Shown piece after piece: positions 1 to 8,672 of a stretch of DNA of 63,412 nucleotides (position 1 is its first letter; every line of letters begins with the position of its first letter). A program made the translations under genes and the position numbers. The stretch is from RGIG6353 sp045660745 (GTDB lineage: Bacteria; Bacillota; Clostridia; Oscillospirales; SIG627): assembly GCA_045660745.1 (NCBI GenBank), contig JAZREJ010000049.1, forward strand, positions 1-63,412. The letters run 5' to 3'. The notes under the pieces were generated by a model. It was not told where the DNA came from. It was given only the letters and a program-made list of their open reading frames with translations, and did no database searches.

Positions 1-76
1 AAAGATTACAATCAGCAATTCCTACAAATGCGCACTTACTCACCACCAACCGCGATTGTGCGTTATAGAACAAATT

Positions 77-120
77 ACACCCGAGAGTAACCGTTTGGTT
101 GCTCTCGGCGGTGTTATATT
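77..120 (+). terminator. Probable rho-independent terminator at the window's left edge
   Basis: A long stem (acacc/ggtgt, then cgagag/ctctcg and aacc/ggtt around a gttt loop) is followed by a T-rich run on the plus strand. It probably ends a plus-strand gene that enters from outside the window. Two plus frames remain open from base 1 (stops near 66 and 90), but too little is present to identify a product. Confidence 0.6.
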
Positions 121-131
121 TTATTAAAGAT

Positions 132-290
132 TTAATTATACAAGAACGCTTGCCAATCTGATTTCAGTTCTTCATAACCTTTTCCAAATGTTTTCTCAAT
201 ATCCTGCGAGTGATAAGCATCGAGTACTTTTTCAATACCGTATATGTCTACAAGATAAAGAACAAGAGAACGGCTATAAAAGGAATTTTA
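132..290 (-). pseudogene. 3' remnant, possible gluzincin (peptidase MA-like) C-terminus
   Basis: About 50 codons are open between two stops and lack a usable start codon. The translation contains 'LVLYLVDIYGIEKVL' and ends in 'WQAFLYN'. This resembles the C-terminal helical part of peptidase MA-like zinc proteases (family knowledge, recalled pattern). The HExxH catalytic segment is absent, so this is a dead fragment at best. It lies among other fragments on the same strand, which suggests local gene decay. Confidence 0.35.
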
Positions 291-404
291 GCTTTCATTG
301 GATTCGCCTCTCGTTTGAGGAATATATTCCTCATACCTGTTTTGCAGAGCAGAAATTTTATCTTTGAATTGTTCAAGCTCTTTAGCACTTATTATATTTG
401 ACAC
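288..404 (-). pseudogene. Short coiled-coil-like remnant
   Basis: An open frame of 38 codons starts at a GTG and encodes a charged helical stretch ('AKELEQFKDKISALQNRY'). It has no convincing ribosome-binding site, and its stop overlaps the next fragment. It is probably the tail of a larger lost gene. The function cannot be named. Confidence 0.25.
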
Positions 405-412
405 ACGTTAAA

Positions 413-763
413 TTAATCAATTTTAACCGATTTAACTTTACATAAGCTTTTAAGCGTCTGATAGGTAACATCCTTCGGAGCTCTTATACTTACCCATACG
501 TTTTCATAAGCAAATGTAACCTCACGGTTTTTGCTATCATACAAATAACCGTCATCGTTGGGAGTAATTCCCAAAGAAATCCTGCTCACAGTATAATCGG
601 TAGAAGTTAAGAGGTATTTGGCGTATTCAATGCGGGATGCAATTACGTCTGCAATCGGACTTATTCCGAAGTGCGCTTTGATACTCTCCGAAATTTTGAA
701 AAACAATATCTCTAAATAATTTGATATTACAGTGCTCTTACCACCCATCAACAATGGGCGCAT
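413..763 (-). pseudogene. Chimeric remnant with an AraC-type helix-turn-helix piece
   Basis: This 116-codon frame contains 'HFGISPIADVIASRIEYAK' followed by 'YLLTSTDYTVSRIS', which matches the middle of an AraC/XylS DNA-binding domain. The second helix-turn-helix that should follow ('...GY/F ... YF.R.FK') is missing and is replaced by an unrelated beta-rich tail. AraC regulators are normally about 280 residues or longer. Deletion and fusion of an old regulator gene is the simplest reading. It could still be expressed, but a working regulator is unlikely. Confidence 0.4.
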
Positions 764-798
764 ATGAAATAACTAAAAATTAAAGATTTGTATCTAAG

Positions 799-830
799 AG
801 GGCAGAGTTGAGACTTTGCCTTCTTTTGTT
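799..830 (+). terminator. Hairpin with T-rich tail upstream of ychF
   Basis: A ten-pair stem (agggcagagt with acttTgcctt, two G-U pairs) around a tgag loop is followed by tctttt on the plus strand. No intact plus-strand gene precedes it in the window, so it may be left over from the decayed region. Confidence 0.45.
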
Positions 831-914
831 ATATGCAATATCAATTTTTTCAGCGAAATCTCAACAAAAAAATTATTGCACAGAAAATAAAGTTATAGGC
901 TTAGCCAAAAATAG

Positions 915-943
915 TTGACGAAAAAATTCTGATGTGCTATAAT
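915..943 (+). promoter_or_regulatory. Sigma-A type promoter of ychF
   Basis: TTGACG, a 17-base spacer and TATAAT lie 40 bases upstream of the ychF start at 983. Confidence 0.75.
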
Positions 944-982
944 ACTGTGAATAGTTATGTTATCAAAAGGAGCAGGAAATAT

Positions 983-2086
983 ATGAAACTTGGTATAGTA
1001 GGACTTCCGAATGTCGGAAAGTCTACGCTTTTTAATGCAATTACAGGTGCGGGGGCAGAAGCCGCAAACTATCCTTTCTGCACGATAGAGCCTAACGTTG
1101 GTGTGGTAACGGTTCCTGACAGCCGTCTTGATGAGCTTGCAAAAATGTATAATCCCGAAAAGATTACCCATGCGGTAATTGAGTTTGTTGATATTGCAGG
1201 ACTTGTTAAGGGTGCAAGTCAGGGTGAAGGACTTGGAAATAAGTTCCTTTCACACATCCGCGAGGTTGATGCTATCGTTCACGTTGTACGTTGCTTTGTA
1301 AACGATGACGTTATTCACGTTAACTCAAAGATAGATCCTCTTGCGGATATCGAAACCATCAATACCGAGCTCATTTTGTCGGATATTGAAATTCTTGACA
1401 GACGTATCGACCGTACTGCAAAGGCAATGAAGGGTGACCGTACGCTTCAGGTAGAGCTTGACTTCCTCAACAGACTTCACGAGCATCTTGACCGCGGACT
1501 TTCCGCACGAAGCTTTGAGAGGACAGAGGACGAGGCGCGCTTCCTTTCGGAAATGCCTCTCCTTTCCGAAAAGCCCGTCATTTATGCCGCAAACATTGCT
1601 GAAAAGGATATTGCCGATATCGACTGCCTTGAGGAAAAAAATGAGCACTATAAGGCGGTTGCTGATTTTGCAAAGACCGAAAATTCGGGTGTTCTTCCTA
1701 TTTGTGCAAATATCGAAGCAGAAATTGCAGAGCTTGAAGATGACGAAAAACAGATGTTCCTTGAGGACCTTGGCCTTGCATCCTCAGGCCTTGATAAACT
1801 CATCAAGGAAAGCTATGCTCTTCTCGGACTTATCAGCTTCTTAACGGCAGGAGAACCGGAGGTCAGAGCATGGACCATTAAGAAGGGAACTCTTGCACCT
1901 CAGGCGGCAGGTAAGATTCACTCGGATATTGAGCGTGGATTTATCAGAGCAGAAATTGTTTCTTACGATGACCTTATTGCTTGCGGCTCAATTGCCGCTG
2001 CTAAGGACAAGGGACTTGTCAGAAGCGAAGGTAAAGAATATGTAATGAAGGACGGAGACGTAACTCTCTTTAGGTTTAACGTATAA
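983..2086 (+). CDS. ychF: Redox-regulated ATPase YchF (Obg-like)
   Basis: This 367-residue protein belongs to the OBG family of P-loop NTPases, which bind ribosomes and hydrolyse ATP rather than GTP. The P-loop is 'GLPNVGKSTLFNA' near residue 8. The G4 motif reads 'NIAE' instead of NKxD, the known basis for ATP preference in YchF. The C-terminus carries the TGS-like end ('EVRAWTIKKGTLAPQAAGKIH'-type segment). The ATG at 983 follows 'aaaaggagcagg' and gives the family's normal length; the frame stays open further upstream without a better start. Its stop overlaps the next gene's ATG by one base, so the two are translationally coupled. Confidence 0.96.
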   Translation: MKLGIVGLPNVGKSTLFNAITGAGAEAANYPFCTIEPNVGVVTVPDSRLDELAKMYNPEKITHAVIEFVDIAGLVKGASQGEGLGNKFLSHIREVDAIVHVVRCFVNDDVIHVNSKIDPLADIETINTELILSDIEILDRRIDRTAKAMKGDRTLQVELDFLNRLHEHLDRGLSARSFERTEDEARFLSEMPLLSEKPVIYAANIAEKDIADIDCLEEKNEHYKAVADFAKTENSGVLPICANIEAEIAELEDDEKQMFLEDLGLASSGLDKLIKESYALLGLISFLTAGEPEVRAWTIKKGTLAPQAAGKIHSDIERGFIRAEIVSYDDLIACGSIAAAKDKGLVRSEGKEYVMKDGDVTLFRFNV

Positions 2087-2868
2087 TGGGAATACTACAA
2101 GAGAAAAAAGCATTTATTATGGATATGGACGGCACGGTATATCTCGGTGACAATATCATCAAGGGTGCCCCTGAATTTGTGGAAAGGGCAAGAGAAAACG
2201 GTGCGAAGGTGTATTTCTTCACGAACAATGCCTCCAAGAATCCTGATCTCTATGTAGAAAAGCTCACAAGGCTTGGCTTCAAGGAATGTCGTGAGGATAT
2301 CATCACATCTGGGGATGTCACTATCGACTTTCTCAAAAAGCACAGAGCCGGTAAGAGCATCTACCTCGTAGGCACTCCCGCACTCCACGAAAGCTTTGAA
2401 AAGGCGGGTATTGTTCCGGTTAAGGAAGGTGAGCCTGCTGATATCGTTGTATCAAGCTTTGATACAACTCTCACCTATGCGAAGCTTGAGCACGCTTGCA
2501 ATCTTATTAGAAACGGAGCGGAATTTCTTTCTACTCACGAGGATGTAAACTGTCCTACAGCCGACGGCTTTATCCCTGACAGCGGTGCAATTTGCGCACT
2601 TATGACACTTTCAACAGGCAAGGAGCCGAGATATTTCGGTAAGCCTCATCTCGAGACTGTTGAGTATATCGAAAACTATACGGGAATTTCAAGAGAGTAT
2701 TGCGCAATCGTTGGTGACAGACTTTACACCGATATCGCAACAGGTAAGAACCACGGAATGACAGCAGTGTTTGTCCTTTCTGGTGAAGGCACAATGGAGG
2801 ATGTAGAGCGTCTTCCCGATAATATGAAGCCTGACGTGATATTCAATTCGGTAGACGACATAAGATAA
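2086..2868 (+). CDS. HAD-superfamily phosphatase, NagD/4-nitrophenylphosphatase type
   Basis: This 260-residue cytoplasmic HAD hydrolase of subclass IIA is likely a sugar- or nucleotide-phosphate phosphatase. Motif I is 'DMDGTVYLG' near residue 13, with the nucleophile and acid/base aspartates. Motif II is the 'FFTNNAS' threonine, and the Mg-binding motif IV is 'GDRLYTDIATG'. The large cap domain between motifs II and III is typical of NagD. It overlaps ychF by one base and is followed by a strong bidirectional terminator. The substrate cannot be deduced from sequence, and the pairing with ychF gives no functional clue. Confidence 0.88.
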   Translation: MGILQEKKAFIMDMDGTVYLGDNIIKGAPEFVERARENGAKVYFFTNNASKNPDLYVEKLTRLGFKECREDIITSGDVTIDFLKKHRAGKSIYLVGTPALHESFEKAGIVPVKEGEPADIVVSSFDTTLTYAKLEHACNLIRNGAEFLSTHEDVNCPTADGFIPDSGAICALMTLSTGKEPRYFGKPHLETVEYIENYTGISREYCAIVGDRLYTDIATGKNHGMTAVFVLSGEGTMEDVERLPDNMKPDVIFNSVDDIR

Positions 2869-2937
2869 AGATCAGACCTTGAAAACTGATGCAATACTCG
2901 TTTTGCGGACGATATATCTTGTACATTTCTAAAAAAA

Positions 2938-2972
2938 ATATCCGAACGGATTTGTCCGTTCGGATATTTTTA
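2938..2972. terminator. Bidirectional terminator between the HAD gene and murC
   Basis: A perfect 13-pair stem (atatccgaacgga/tccgttcggatat) around tttg is flanked by an A-run on the left and a T-run on the right. It serves two converging genes. Confidence 0.9.
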
Positions 2973-4331
2973 TATCTCAAGGTTTATAATATCTCCGGCA
3001 CCCATTATAATGAGCAGGTCATTATCGCAAAGCTTTTCTCTGAAATACTCTGCAATGGCGGAAAAGTCTCCGATATATTTTCCGTTAGGTGTTGCATTTG
3101 CAAGGTCGAACGACGTGATGCCGAAGCGATTCTTTTCACGTGCGGCATATATATCGGCAAATACCACCTCATCGCATCCCTCGAATGCTGAGACGAAGCT
3201 GTTGAACAGGTCGTGAGTTCGTGTGAACGTGTGAGGCTGATAGGCAACGAATATCCTGTTGTAGCCCGCATTCTTGACGGCATTAAGAGTTGCGCGTATT
3301 TCGTCCGGATGGTGCGCGTAATCGTCACGTATCTCGGCGCCGTTTAAGTGTTTTCTGAATTCGAAGCGTCTTGCCACTCCTGTGTAAGATGAAAGTGCAG
3401 CTTCAACAGATTCTGCACTTATGCCGGAAAGGTAGGCAACGCTTATTGCGGCAAGCGCGTTCGATACCTGAAATTCTCCAAGCACCGAAAGGGATACGTG
3501 GCAGAAATCATTCCCTTCAGCTACGACGTCAAATGAGGCACATCCTTTTTTGAAAATAATGTTTTTGGCGTAAATGGCAGCACTTGTATTTGAGACTGAA
3601 TAATAAAATACAGGACTTCTTGATTTTTTTGAGCAGCAAAATGCATTTTCGCTGTCAAGGTTAACTACCGAAATGCCGTCGTTATCGGATGCGATATTCA
3701 TAAAGGAGGTGAAGCTATCCTTCATTTGATTAAGGTCCTTGAAGTAATCCGTGTGGTCAAGCTCAACGTTTAAAACTACGGATACGGTAGGGGAGAACGC
3801 AAGGAATGAATCGCGGTACTCACAGGCTTCAAAAATATAGTCTCTCGTACCTCCCGCACGGAATCCGCCTTCAAGACCTCGCAGTCCTGCGCCTATCATT
3901 ACGGTGGGGTCGCGCTTGTCCTCCATGAATATTGAGGATATCATACCGCTGACAGTGGATTTTCCGTGTGTGCCGGAAACACCTATTCTGTTTTTAAAGC
4001 TTTTCATCATCTCACCGAGAAATTCAGCTCTGACAATACACTTGATGCCCGCTTTCCGAAGACCTGTAAGGAGCGAGGAGTCCTCTTTTATTGCCGATGT
4101 ATATACTGCACAGGCAACGTTTGATGTGTCAATATTTTCCTCTGAATAAACAACGGGAATTCCGTGCCTTTCAACTATTTCTGTGAAGGCTCCGTGAGTG
4201 GAATCATATCCATGAACATTATAACCTTGTTTTTGAAGCATTAGAGCAATAGATGACATACTTACGCCGCCAATACCCAAAACAAGAAAATTTTTGTTAT
4301 TATTTGATAAAAATTCACTATTTGTTAACAT
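2970..4331 (-). CDS. murC: UDP-N-acetylmuramate--L-alanine ligase MurC
   Basis: This 453-residue enzyme adds the first amino acid of the peptidoglycan stem peptide in the cytoplasm (ATP, L-Ala and UDP-MurNAc). An N-terminal Rossmann-like glycine motif 'GIGGVSMSS' binds the UDP-sugar. The Mur-ligase P-loop is 'GVSGTHGKSTVSG', followed by 'ELDHTDYFKDL'. The C-terminal 'DDYAHHPDEI' is diagnostic of MurC. I place the start at the ATG at 4331, after 'aaggtgcaaa', because the further upstream in-frame sequence is hydrophobic, atypical and overlaps the divergent promoter region. It is transcribed divergently from spoVG, 67 bases away. Confidence 0.95.
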   Translation of the reverse strand: MLTNSEFLSNNNKNFLVLGIGGVSMSSIALMLQKQGYNVHGYDSTHGAFTEIVERHGIPVVYSEENIDTSNVACAVYTSAIKEDSSLLTGLRKAGIKCIVRAEFLGEMMKSFKNRIGVSGTHGKSTVSGMISSIFMEDKRDPTVMIGAGLRGLEGGFRAGGTRDYIFEACEYRDSFLAFSPTVSVVLNVELDHTDYFKDLNQMKDSFTSFMNIASDNDGISVVNLDSENAFCCSKKSRSPVFYYSVSNTSAAIYAKNIIFKKGCASFDVVAEGNDFCHVSLSVLGEFQVSNALAAISVAYLSGISAESVEAALSSYTGVARRFEFRKHLNGAEIRDDYAHHPDEIRATLNAVKNAGYNRIFVAYQPHTFTRTHDLFNSFVSAFEGCDEVVFADIYAAREKNRFGITSFDLANATPNGKYIGDFSAIAEYFREKLCDNDLLIIMGAGDIINLEI

Positions 4332-4398
4332 TTTGCACCTTACTGTGTAAAAAATTTTGAATATAATTCTCAGAGTACAACAACAAAAGGAGAAGGAT

Positions 4399-4692
4399 AT
4401 GCAGATCACAGATATCAAAATCAGAAAAGCATTTAACGATGGTCCGATGAAGGCTGTTGTATCTGTTACCTTTGACAATCAATTTGCTGTTCACGACATC
4501 AAGGTAATTTATGCAAACGAGAAGTTCTTTATAGTAATGCCCAGCAGAAAGAATGCCGACGGTACCTACAGAGATATCGCCCATCCCATTAATGCTGAAT
4601 TTCGCGCCACCGTCGAAAAAGAAGTACTTGCTTCATACTTCGAGCAGGCAGAAAGCCTTACAGAGTCGGCTCAAGAAACAGTAGAGGAATAA
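4399..4692 (+). CDS. spoVG: SpoVG, septation/sporulation regulator
   Basis: This 97-residue protein has the characteristic SpoVG sequence: 'MQITDIKIRKAF' at the start, 'KVIYANEKFFIVMPSRKN' in the middle and 'DIAHPIN' near residue 60. SpoVG is a small nucleic-acid-binding regulator found in sporulating and non-sporulating Firmicutes, so its presence alone does not prove sporulation. The ATG at 4399 follows 'aaaggagaagg'. An upstream TATAAT near 4364 is probably its promoter -10. A terminator follows immediately, so it is monocistronic. Confidence 0.95.
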   Translation: MQITDIKIRKAFNDGPMKAVVSVTFDNQFAVHDIKVIYANEKFFIVMPSRKNADGTYRDIAHPINAEFRATVEKEVLASYFEQAESLTESAQETVEE

Positions 4693-4705
4693 GCCTCATT
4701 TGAAA

Positions 4706-4740
4706 ATCCATCACACAGTGTGTGATGGATCTTTCTTTTT
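4706..4740 (+). terminator. Terminator of spoVG
   Basis: The ten-pair stem atccatcaca/tgtgatggat is followed by ctttcttttt. Confidence 0.9.
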
Positions 4741-4994
4741 GACCAAAAAACTTCGAGTAGATTGTTATATGTACTACTTTATATGTATGTGATGCCTGAA
4801 GCTTTTGTGCTTGAGAAAGCTTGCGTCATATACACCCTTGATACACACTTCTTAGTATTACTGTGCGTTTTGCATTGCTTTGAAGCAAGGGCGGAACTTC
4901 GTTTACAGTATAATAATAATCCGAAAAAAATGAATTGTCAACCCTATTCGTGCAATATCCGATGATAAAGTTCCTTTAAAATGTAGTTTATAAG
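4741..4994. other. Intergenic stretch, no gene recognised
   Basis: About 250 bases between the spoVG and rnf terminators. The only gene-like pieces are open frames under 70 codons without ribosome-binding sites. A TATAAT lies near 4911 without a convincing -35. I see no tRNA, riboswitch or repeat that I can support. Confidence 0.5.
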
Positions 4995-5031
4995 AGAGAG
5001 GACGGATGATCAAATCAACCGTCCTCTCTTA
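4995..5031 (-). terminator. Terminator of the rnf operon
   Basis: A perfect 11-pair stem (agagaggacgg/ccgtcctctct) with a 13-base loop lies about 40 bases beyond the rnfB stop. The minus-strand tail is only moderately T-rich, so it may work in both directions. Confidence 0.7.
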
Positions 5032-5069
5032 TCTTGTGTGTCTTAAAGCGTGAAATCTTCATTAAAGGC

Positions 5070-5909
5070 TCACTCGTTTACGGTGAGTTCTTCTTTTACT
5101 TTTTCAATGATAGGGCTACCGTCGGTGAATCTGATAATCTTTCTCGGACACTTTTCCGCACACGCACCGCAGCTTGTACAAAGCTCGTAGTTTATCTTGG
5201 CAAGTCCCTTTTCAACTTTTATTGCATCATGCTCGCATGCCTTTTCACATAGCTTACAGCCGATACATCCGGCATCACAGGATTTGCGTGTAATAGCACC
5301 TGATTCGGTACATGTGCAAGCAACGGCGTATACGGCATCGTAAGGAATAAGACGAATGAGCTTCTTTGGGCAGGAATCAATACAAACTCCGCAAGCACGG
5401 CAAAGGTCTCTGTTTACAACCGCACATCCGTCAACTATTTTTATTGCATCAAACTTACAGTGAGAGGCGCAAGTACCAAGTCCCATGCATCCGTTCGGGC
5501 AGAGCTTACCTCCACCGGCAAGCTTATCTGCCGCAACACAATCGTGTACGCCCTCGTATATGTACTTTTTGCGGGCAACTCCGTTTTTGCCGGAACACAT
5601 GATGTGTGCGACCATTCGTGTCTTCTTTTCTGCGGTAACGCCCATTATAGCGGAAATTTCTTCAATTCCTTTTTCATCAATAGCGGTACAGCTTGATGGA
5701 GGAAGCTCACCGTTTGCTATTGCCTCGGCAAGCGCGGCACATCCCGCTTTGCCGCATCCTCCGCAGTTTGCACCGGGGAGGCATTCTGTAATTTGTTCGA
5801 TTCTCGGGTCTTCCTTTACCGACAGATATTTTGCCGCGAATGAAAGTGCAACACCAAGTGCGCCGCCAATAAGGAAGAACCATAAAACCGCTATTAAAAT
5901 ATCACTCAT
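5070..5909 (-). CDS. rnfB: Rnf electron transport complex subunit B
   Basis: This 279-residue iron-sulfur subunit takes electrons from reduced ferredoxin and passes them into the membrane complex. An N-terminal membrane helix spans residues 4-27. A 4Fe-4S motif 'CLPGANCGGCGKAGC' follows near residue 43. Several further cysteine clusters come next, among them 'CRACGVCIDSCP', 'CIGCKLCEKAC' and 'CTSCGACAEKCP', typical of clostridial RnfB with extra ferredoxin domains. The ATG follows GGAGGAATATAT, 12 bases after rnfA. It is the last gene of rnfCDGEAB. Confidence 0.96.
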   Translation of the reverse strand: MSDILIAVLWFFLIGGALGVALSFAAKYLSVKEDPRIEQITECLPGANCGGCGKAGCAALAEAIANGELPPSSCTAIDEKGIEEISAIMGVTAEKKTRMVAHIMCSGKNGVARKKYIYEGVHDCVAADKLAGGGKLCPNGCMGLGTCASHCKFDAIKIVDGCAVVNRDLCRACGVCIDSCPKKLIRLIPYDAVYAVACTCTESGAITRKSCDAGCIGCKLCEKACEHDAIKVEKGLAKINYELCTSCGACAEKCPRKIIRFTDGSPIIEKVKEELTVNE

Positions 5910-5921
5910 ATATATTCCTCC

Positions 5922-6506
5922 TTACAGGGATATTCCCGAAAAGCCCGAGAAAGCCATAGCAATAATGCCTGCGGAAATAAGAAGGATCGGAATTCCGCGG
6001 AATGGCTTTGGAGCCTCTGCAAAGCGTAATCTTGCACGCACTCCTGCAAAAATGAGTATTGCGACCGTGAATCCGATCGCGGCACTCAGACCGAACGTTA
6101 CGGACTCAATAAAGGAGTAGCCCTTCTGAACGTTGATAAGAACTGCACCAAGCACCGCACAGTTTGTGGTGATGAGCGGCAGGTACACACCAAGTGCCTT
6201 GTAAAGCACAGGAATGAACCGCTTGAGAAACATTTCTATTATTTGTACAAGGCTTGCAATTATCAAAATGAATGCGATGGTCTGAAGATATGCCAAATCG
6301 TTTGGGGTAAGAACAAAGTCATATACAAGCTTTGTAAGTGCCGAGGAAATAGTCATTACGAACATTACGGCAAATCCCATTCCCGCCGCAGTTGACGGTT
6401 TTTCTGAAACTCCGAGGAATGGGCAGATGCCGAGAAAACGTGAGAAAATGAAGTTTTCTGTAATAATTGCCGCAAAGGCGATAAGTAAAAGTGTTTTAAA
6501 TTCCAT
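5922..6506 (-). CDS. rnfA: Rnf electron transport complex subunit A
   Basis: A 194-residue integral membrane protein with about six hydrophobic helices, at the normal RnfA/NqrE length. The N-terminal 'ENFIFSRFLGICPFLGVS' contains the conserved cysteine of the intramembrane iron-sulfur site shared with RnfE. The mid-protein 'TTNCAVLGAVL' holds the second conserved cysteine. It starts one base inside the rnfE stop (TAATG overlap) after AAAGGAGGAG. Confidence 0.96.
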   Translation of the reverse strand: MEFKTLLLIAFAAIITENFIFSRFLGICPFLGVSEKPSTAAGMGFAVMFVMTISSALTKLVYDFVLTPNDLAYLQTIAFILIIASLVQIIEMFLKRFIPVLYKALGVYLPLITTNCAVLGAVLINVQKGYSFIESVTFGLSAAIGFTVAILIFAGVRARLRFAEAPKPFRGIPILLISAGIIAMAFSGFSGISL

Positions 6507-7129
6507 TACTTCTCCTCCTTTTTATGCTTCTTTTCAATTACCGAGAGTATTTTATTGACTCCCGCAACAACGAAAGCAAGTGTAAAGAAAGCACCCGCAG
6601 ACATACCGAATATAAGCGCCGTATAGTTTTCGGACAGAACCCTGTAACCGAGAAGAGTTCCGCTTCCGATAAGCTCACGGATGGCTGCAACGCAGGTGAG
6701 CGCTAATGTGAATCCAAGACCCATGAAAAGTCCGTCAAGCACCGAAATTACAGGAGAGTTCTTTGACGCAAAGCTTTCTGCACGGGAAAGTATTATACAG
6801 TTAACAACAATAAGAGGAATGAATACACCAAGAGACTCGTTGACAGACGGAAGAAATGCTTTTATCAAGAGCTCTATCGCAGTAACGAATCCGGATATCA
6901 CAACGATATAGGAAGCGATTCTCACTTCCTTGCAGATAAACTTACGTAAAAGCGATATGAAAAGGTTTGAGAAAACAAGCACTATGGTCGTGGAAAGGCC
7001 CATGGAAACACCGTTTATTACCGAGGTGGTAACGGCGAGAGTGGCACATGTGCCGAGCAGCTGTACGAGTATCGGATTTTTGTACAGAAGACCGTCAGCT
7101 ATGACCTTTTTTATTTTTTGGTCCTTCAT
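6506..7129 (-). CDS. rnfE: Rnf electron transport complex subunit E
   Basis: A 207-residue membrane subunit homologous to RnfA and NqrD. Conserved pieces are 'NPILVQLLGTCATLAVTTS' with its cysteine and 'IPLIVVNCIILSRAESFAS' with the second. In the complex, RnfA and RnfE face each other across the membrane and hold an iron-sulfur cluster (family knowledge). It overlaps both neighbours by one base, consistent with tight coupled translation. Confidence 0.96.
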   Translation of the reverse strand: MKDQKIKKVIADGLLYKNPILVQLLGTCATLAVTTSVINGVSMGLSTTIVLVFSNLFISLLRKFICKEVRIASYIVVISGFVTAIELLIKAFLPSVNESLGVFIPLIVVNCIILSRAESFASKNSPVISVLDGLFMGLGFTLALTCVAAIRELIGSGTLLGYRVLSENYTALIFGMSAGAFFTLAFVVAGVNKILSVIEKKHKKEEK

Positions 7130-7668
7130 TATTCCACCTCCATAATAGCTTTAATGCTTTCACAAGCATCCGTAATGCCGTGCTTGACTGCCTTTGAGGA
7201 AATTGTAGCACCTGTTATGGTGTCAACACTACGAGCACTTTCTGCATCAAGCCCTGTGTACTTATCAAGGTTTGTGTCGGAGGTAGCCTTCGTTCCAATG
7301 CCCGCAGTCTCTGATGATGACAGACACACAACATCAATTACCTGCCCGTTTTCGTCAACTCCAACAATCATGGATATTACATCCTTAAAACCTTGAGGAG
7401 TGACTTCAACGAAATATCCAAGTGTCTTTCCTTCTGCACTCTTGACCTTGCCGATTCCTGTGACACAGTCCTTTGCCGGCTTAATGTCAACGTCCTCGTA
7501 GGTGTCGATGAGGGGATATATTTTTTCAATTGCCGACATTTTTTTCTGATAAGCGTTTTCCTCTATCTTGTCGGCTGTTATGTGATTTACGATTGCCAAG
7601 AGAAGGGCTACGCCAACCGTTATTATGAGAAGGGAAAGAGCGGGCTTCAAAAATTTAAGCTTTTGCAC
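7129..7668 (-). CDS. rnfG: Rnf electron transport complex subunit G (FMN-binding)
   Basis: This 179-residue protein has one N-terminal membrane anchor (residues 8-30) and an extracytoplasmic FMN domain. The motif 'DTITGATISSKAV' holds the threonine to which FMN is covalently linked by ApbE; an apbE gene lies at 15.0 kb. I choose the GTG at 7668 because 'ggaggtaagtcac' sits at ideal spacing before it and gives the usual length. The upstream ATG at 7713 lies deep in rnfD. It overlaps the 3' end of rnfD by 14 bases. Confidence 0.94.
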   Translation of the reverse strand: MQKLKFLKPALSLLIITVGVALLLAIVNHITADKIEENAYQKKMSAIEKIYPLIDTYEDVDIKPAKDCVTGIGKVKSAEGKTLGYFVEVTPQGFKDVISMIVGVDENGQVIDVVCLSSSETAGIGTKATSDTNLDKYTGLDAESARSVDTITGATISSKAVKHGITDACESIKAIMEVE

Positions 7669-8659
7669 GTGACTTACCTCCTCCGAATTTCGTGGGCTTA
7701 AACGCACGGTCAAGATACCATACGAAAAGATTCATTATGAGTATTGCAAAGGATACGCCCTCGGGATATCCTCCGAAAAATCTTATGAATACGGTGATCG
7801 CTCCACAGCCAATACCGAAAATTATTCTTCCGCCGCGAGTTGCGGGGGATGTAACGTAGTCTGTTGCCATAAAGAAGGCTCCGAGCAAAAGTCCTCCGCT
7901 GAATATTTCGTATAGCATAAAATCCTTTGCCGATACTGCGTCGGGGGCAAAGAAGAAGGTGAGAAGGGCAACTGTTGCTATAAAGGTCATCGGAATATGC
8001 CATGTGATAACACGGCGGCATATGAGGTAAAGACCTCCGAGAATGAGCAGAAGTGAGGCTATCTCACCGATACATCCTGACATCTTACCAAGTATTATGT
8101 CGAAAAGCTTTGTGTCTTCGGGGATGATACCGTTTTTTAGACTTGTGAGTACTGTAGCGCTTGACTCAGCGTCGAGCGTGCTTTGAAGAACAGGAGCAGA
8201 GAAAGAGAATGAATTGACTCTTTCAAGAGTTGCGGGATAGGTGGTCATGTAGGACGGCCAGGAGGCAAATAAGAACACTCTTGCCGCGAGAACGGGATTT
8301 ACAATGTTCTTACCGATTCCGCCGAAAAGGGCTTTTACAACGATCATCGCAAACGCCGCTCCGATTATGACAAGCCATGCGGGCACTGCAACGGGGAGGT
8401 TGAATGCAAGAAGTATTCCGCTTACAACAGCTGACAGGTCACCAACCGTACAAGGCTTTTTCATAAGCTTATTGTATATTGCTTCAAACAGCACACACGA
8501 TATTACGGACACCAGTGTTAAAAAGAGCGCTCTGAGTCCAAATATGTACACTCCGTAAGCGAGTGCCGGAATAAGAGCGATAATAACGTCGCTCATTAGT
8601 ATTCTTGTGGTATCCTCGTGCCTTATATGGGGAGAGGATGATACTTTAAATAAAGACAT
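7655..8659 (-). CDS. rnfD: Rnf electron transport complex subunit D
   Basis: A 334-residue polytopic membrane subunit related to NqrB, with around nine or ten hydrophobic helices. The segment 'ATDYVTSPATRGGRI' contains the threonine expected to carry covalent FMN. 'SPHIRHEDTTRILMSDVI' at the N-terminus is a recognisable RnfD start. It is thought to form part of the ion path of the complex. The start follows AAAAGGAGATGCCAC and lies 13 bases after rnfC. Confidence 0.95.
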   Translation of the reverse strand: MSLFKVSSSPHIRHEDTTRILMSDVIIALIPALAYGVYIFGLRALFLTLVSVISCVLFEAIYNKLMKKPCTVGDLSAVVSGILLAFNLPVAVPAWLVIIGAAFAMIVVKALFGGIGKNIVNPVLAARVFLFASWPSYMTTYPATLERVNSFSFSAPVLQSTLDAESSATVLTSLKNGIIPEDTKLFDIILGKMSGCIGEIASLLLILGGLYLICRRVITWHIPMTFIATVALLTFFFAPDAVSAKDFMLYEIFSGGLLLGAFFMATDYVTSPATRGGRIIFGIGCGAITVFIRFFGGYPEGVSFAILIMNLFVWYLDRAFKPTKFGGGKSRAKA

Positions 8660-8672
8660 GTGGCATCTCCTT

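Noticed and set aside
1..90. Possible 3' end of a plus-strand gene such as a transposase
   Set aside because: Only 20-29 codons are visible, two frames are open and neither shows a recognisable motif.
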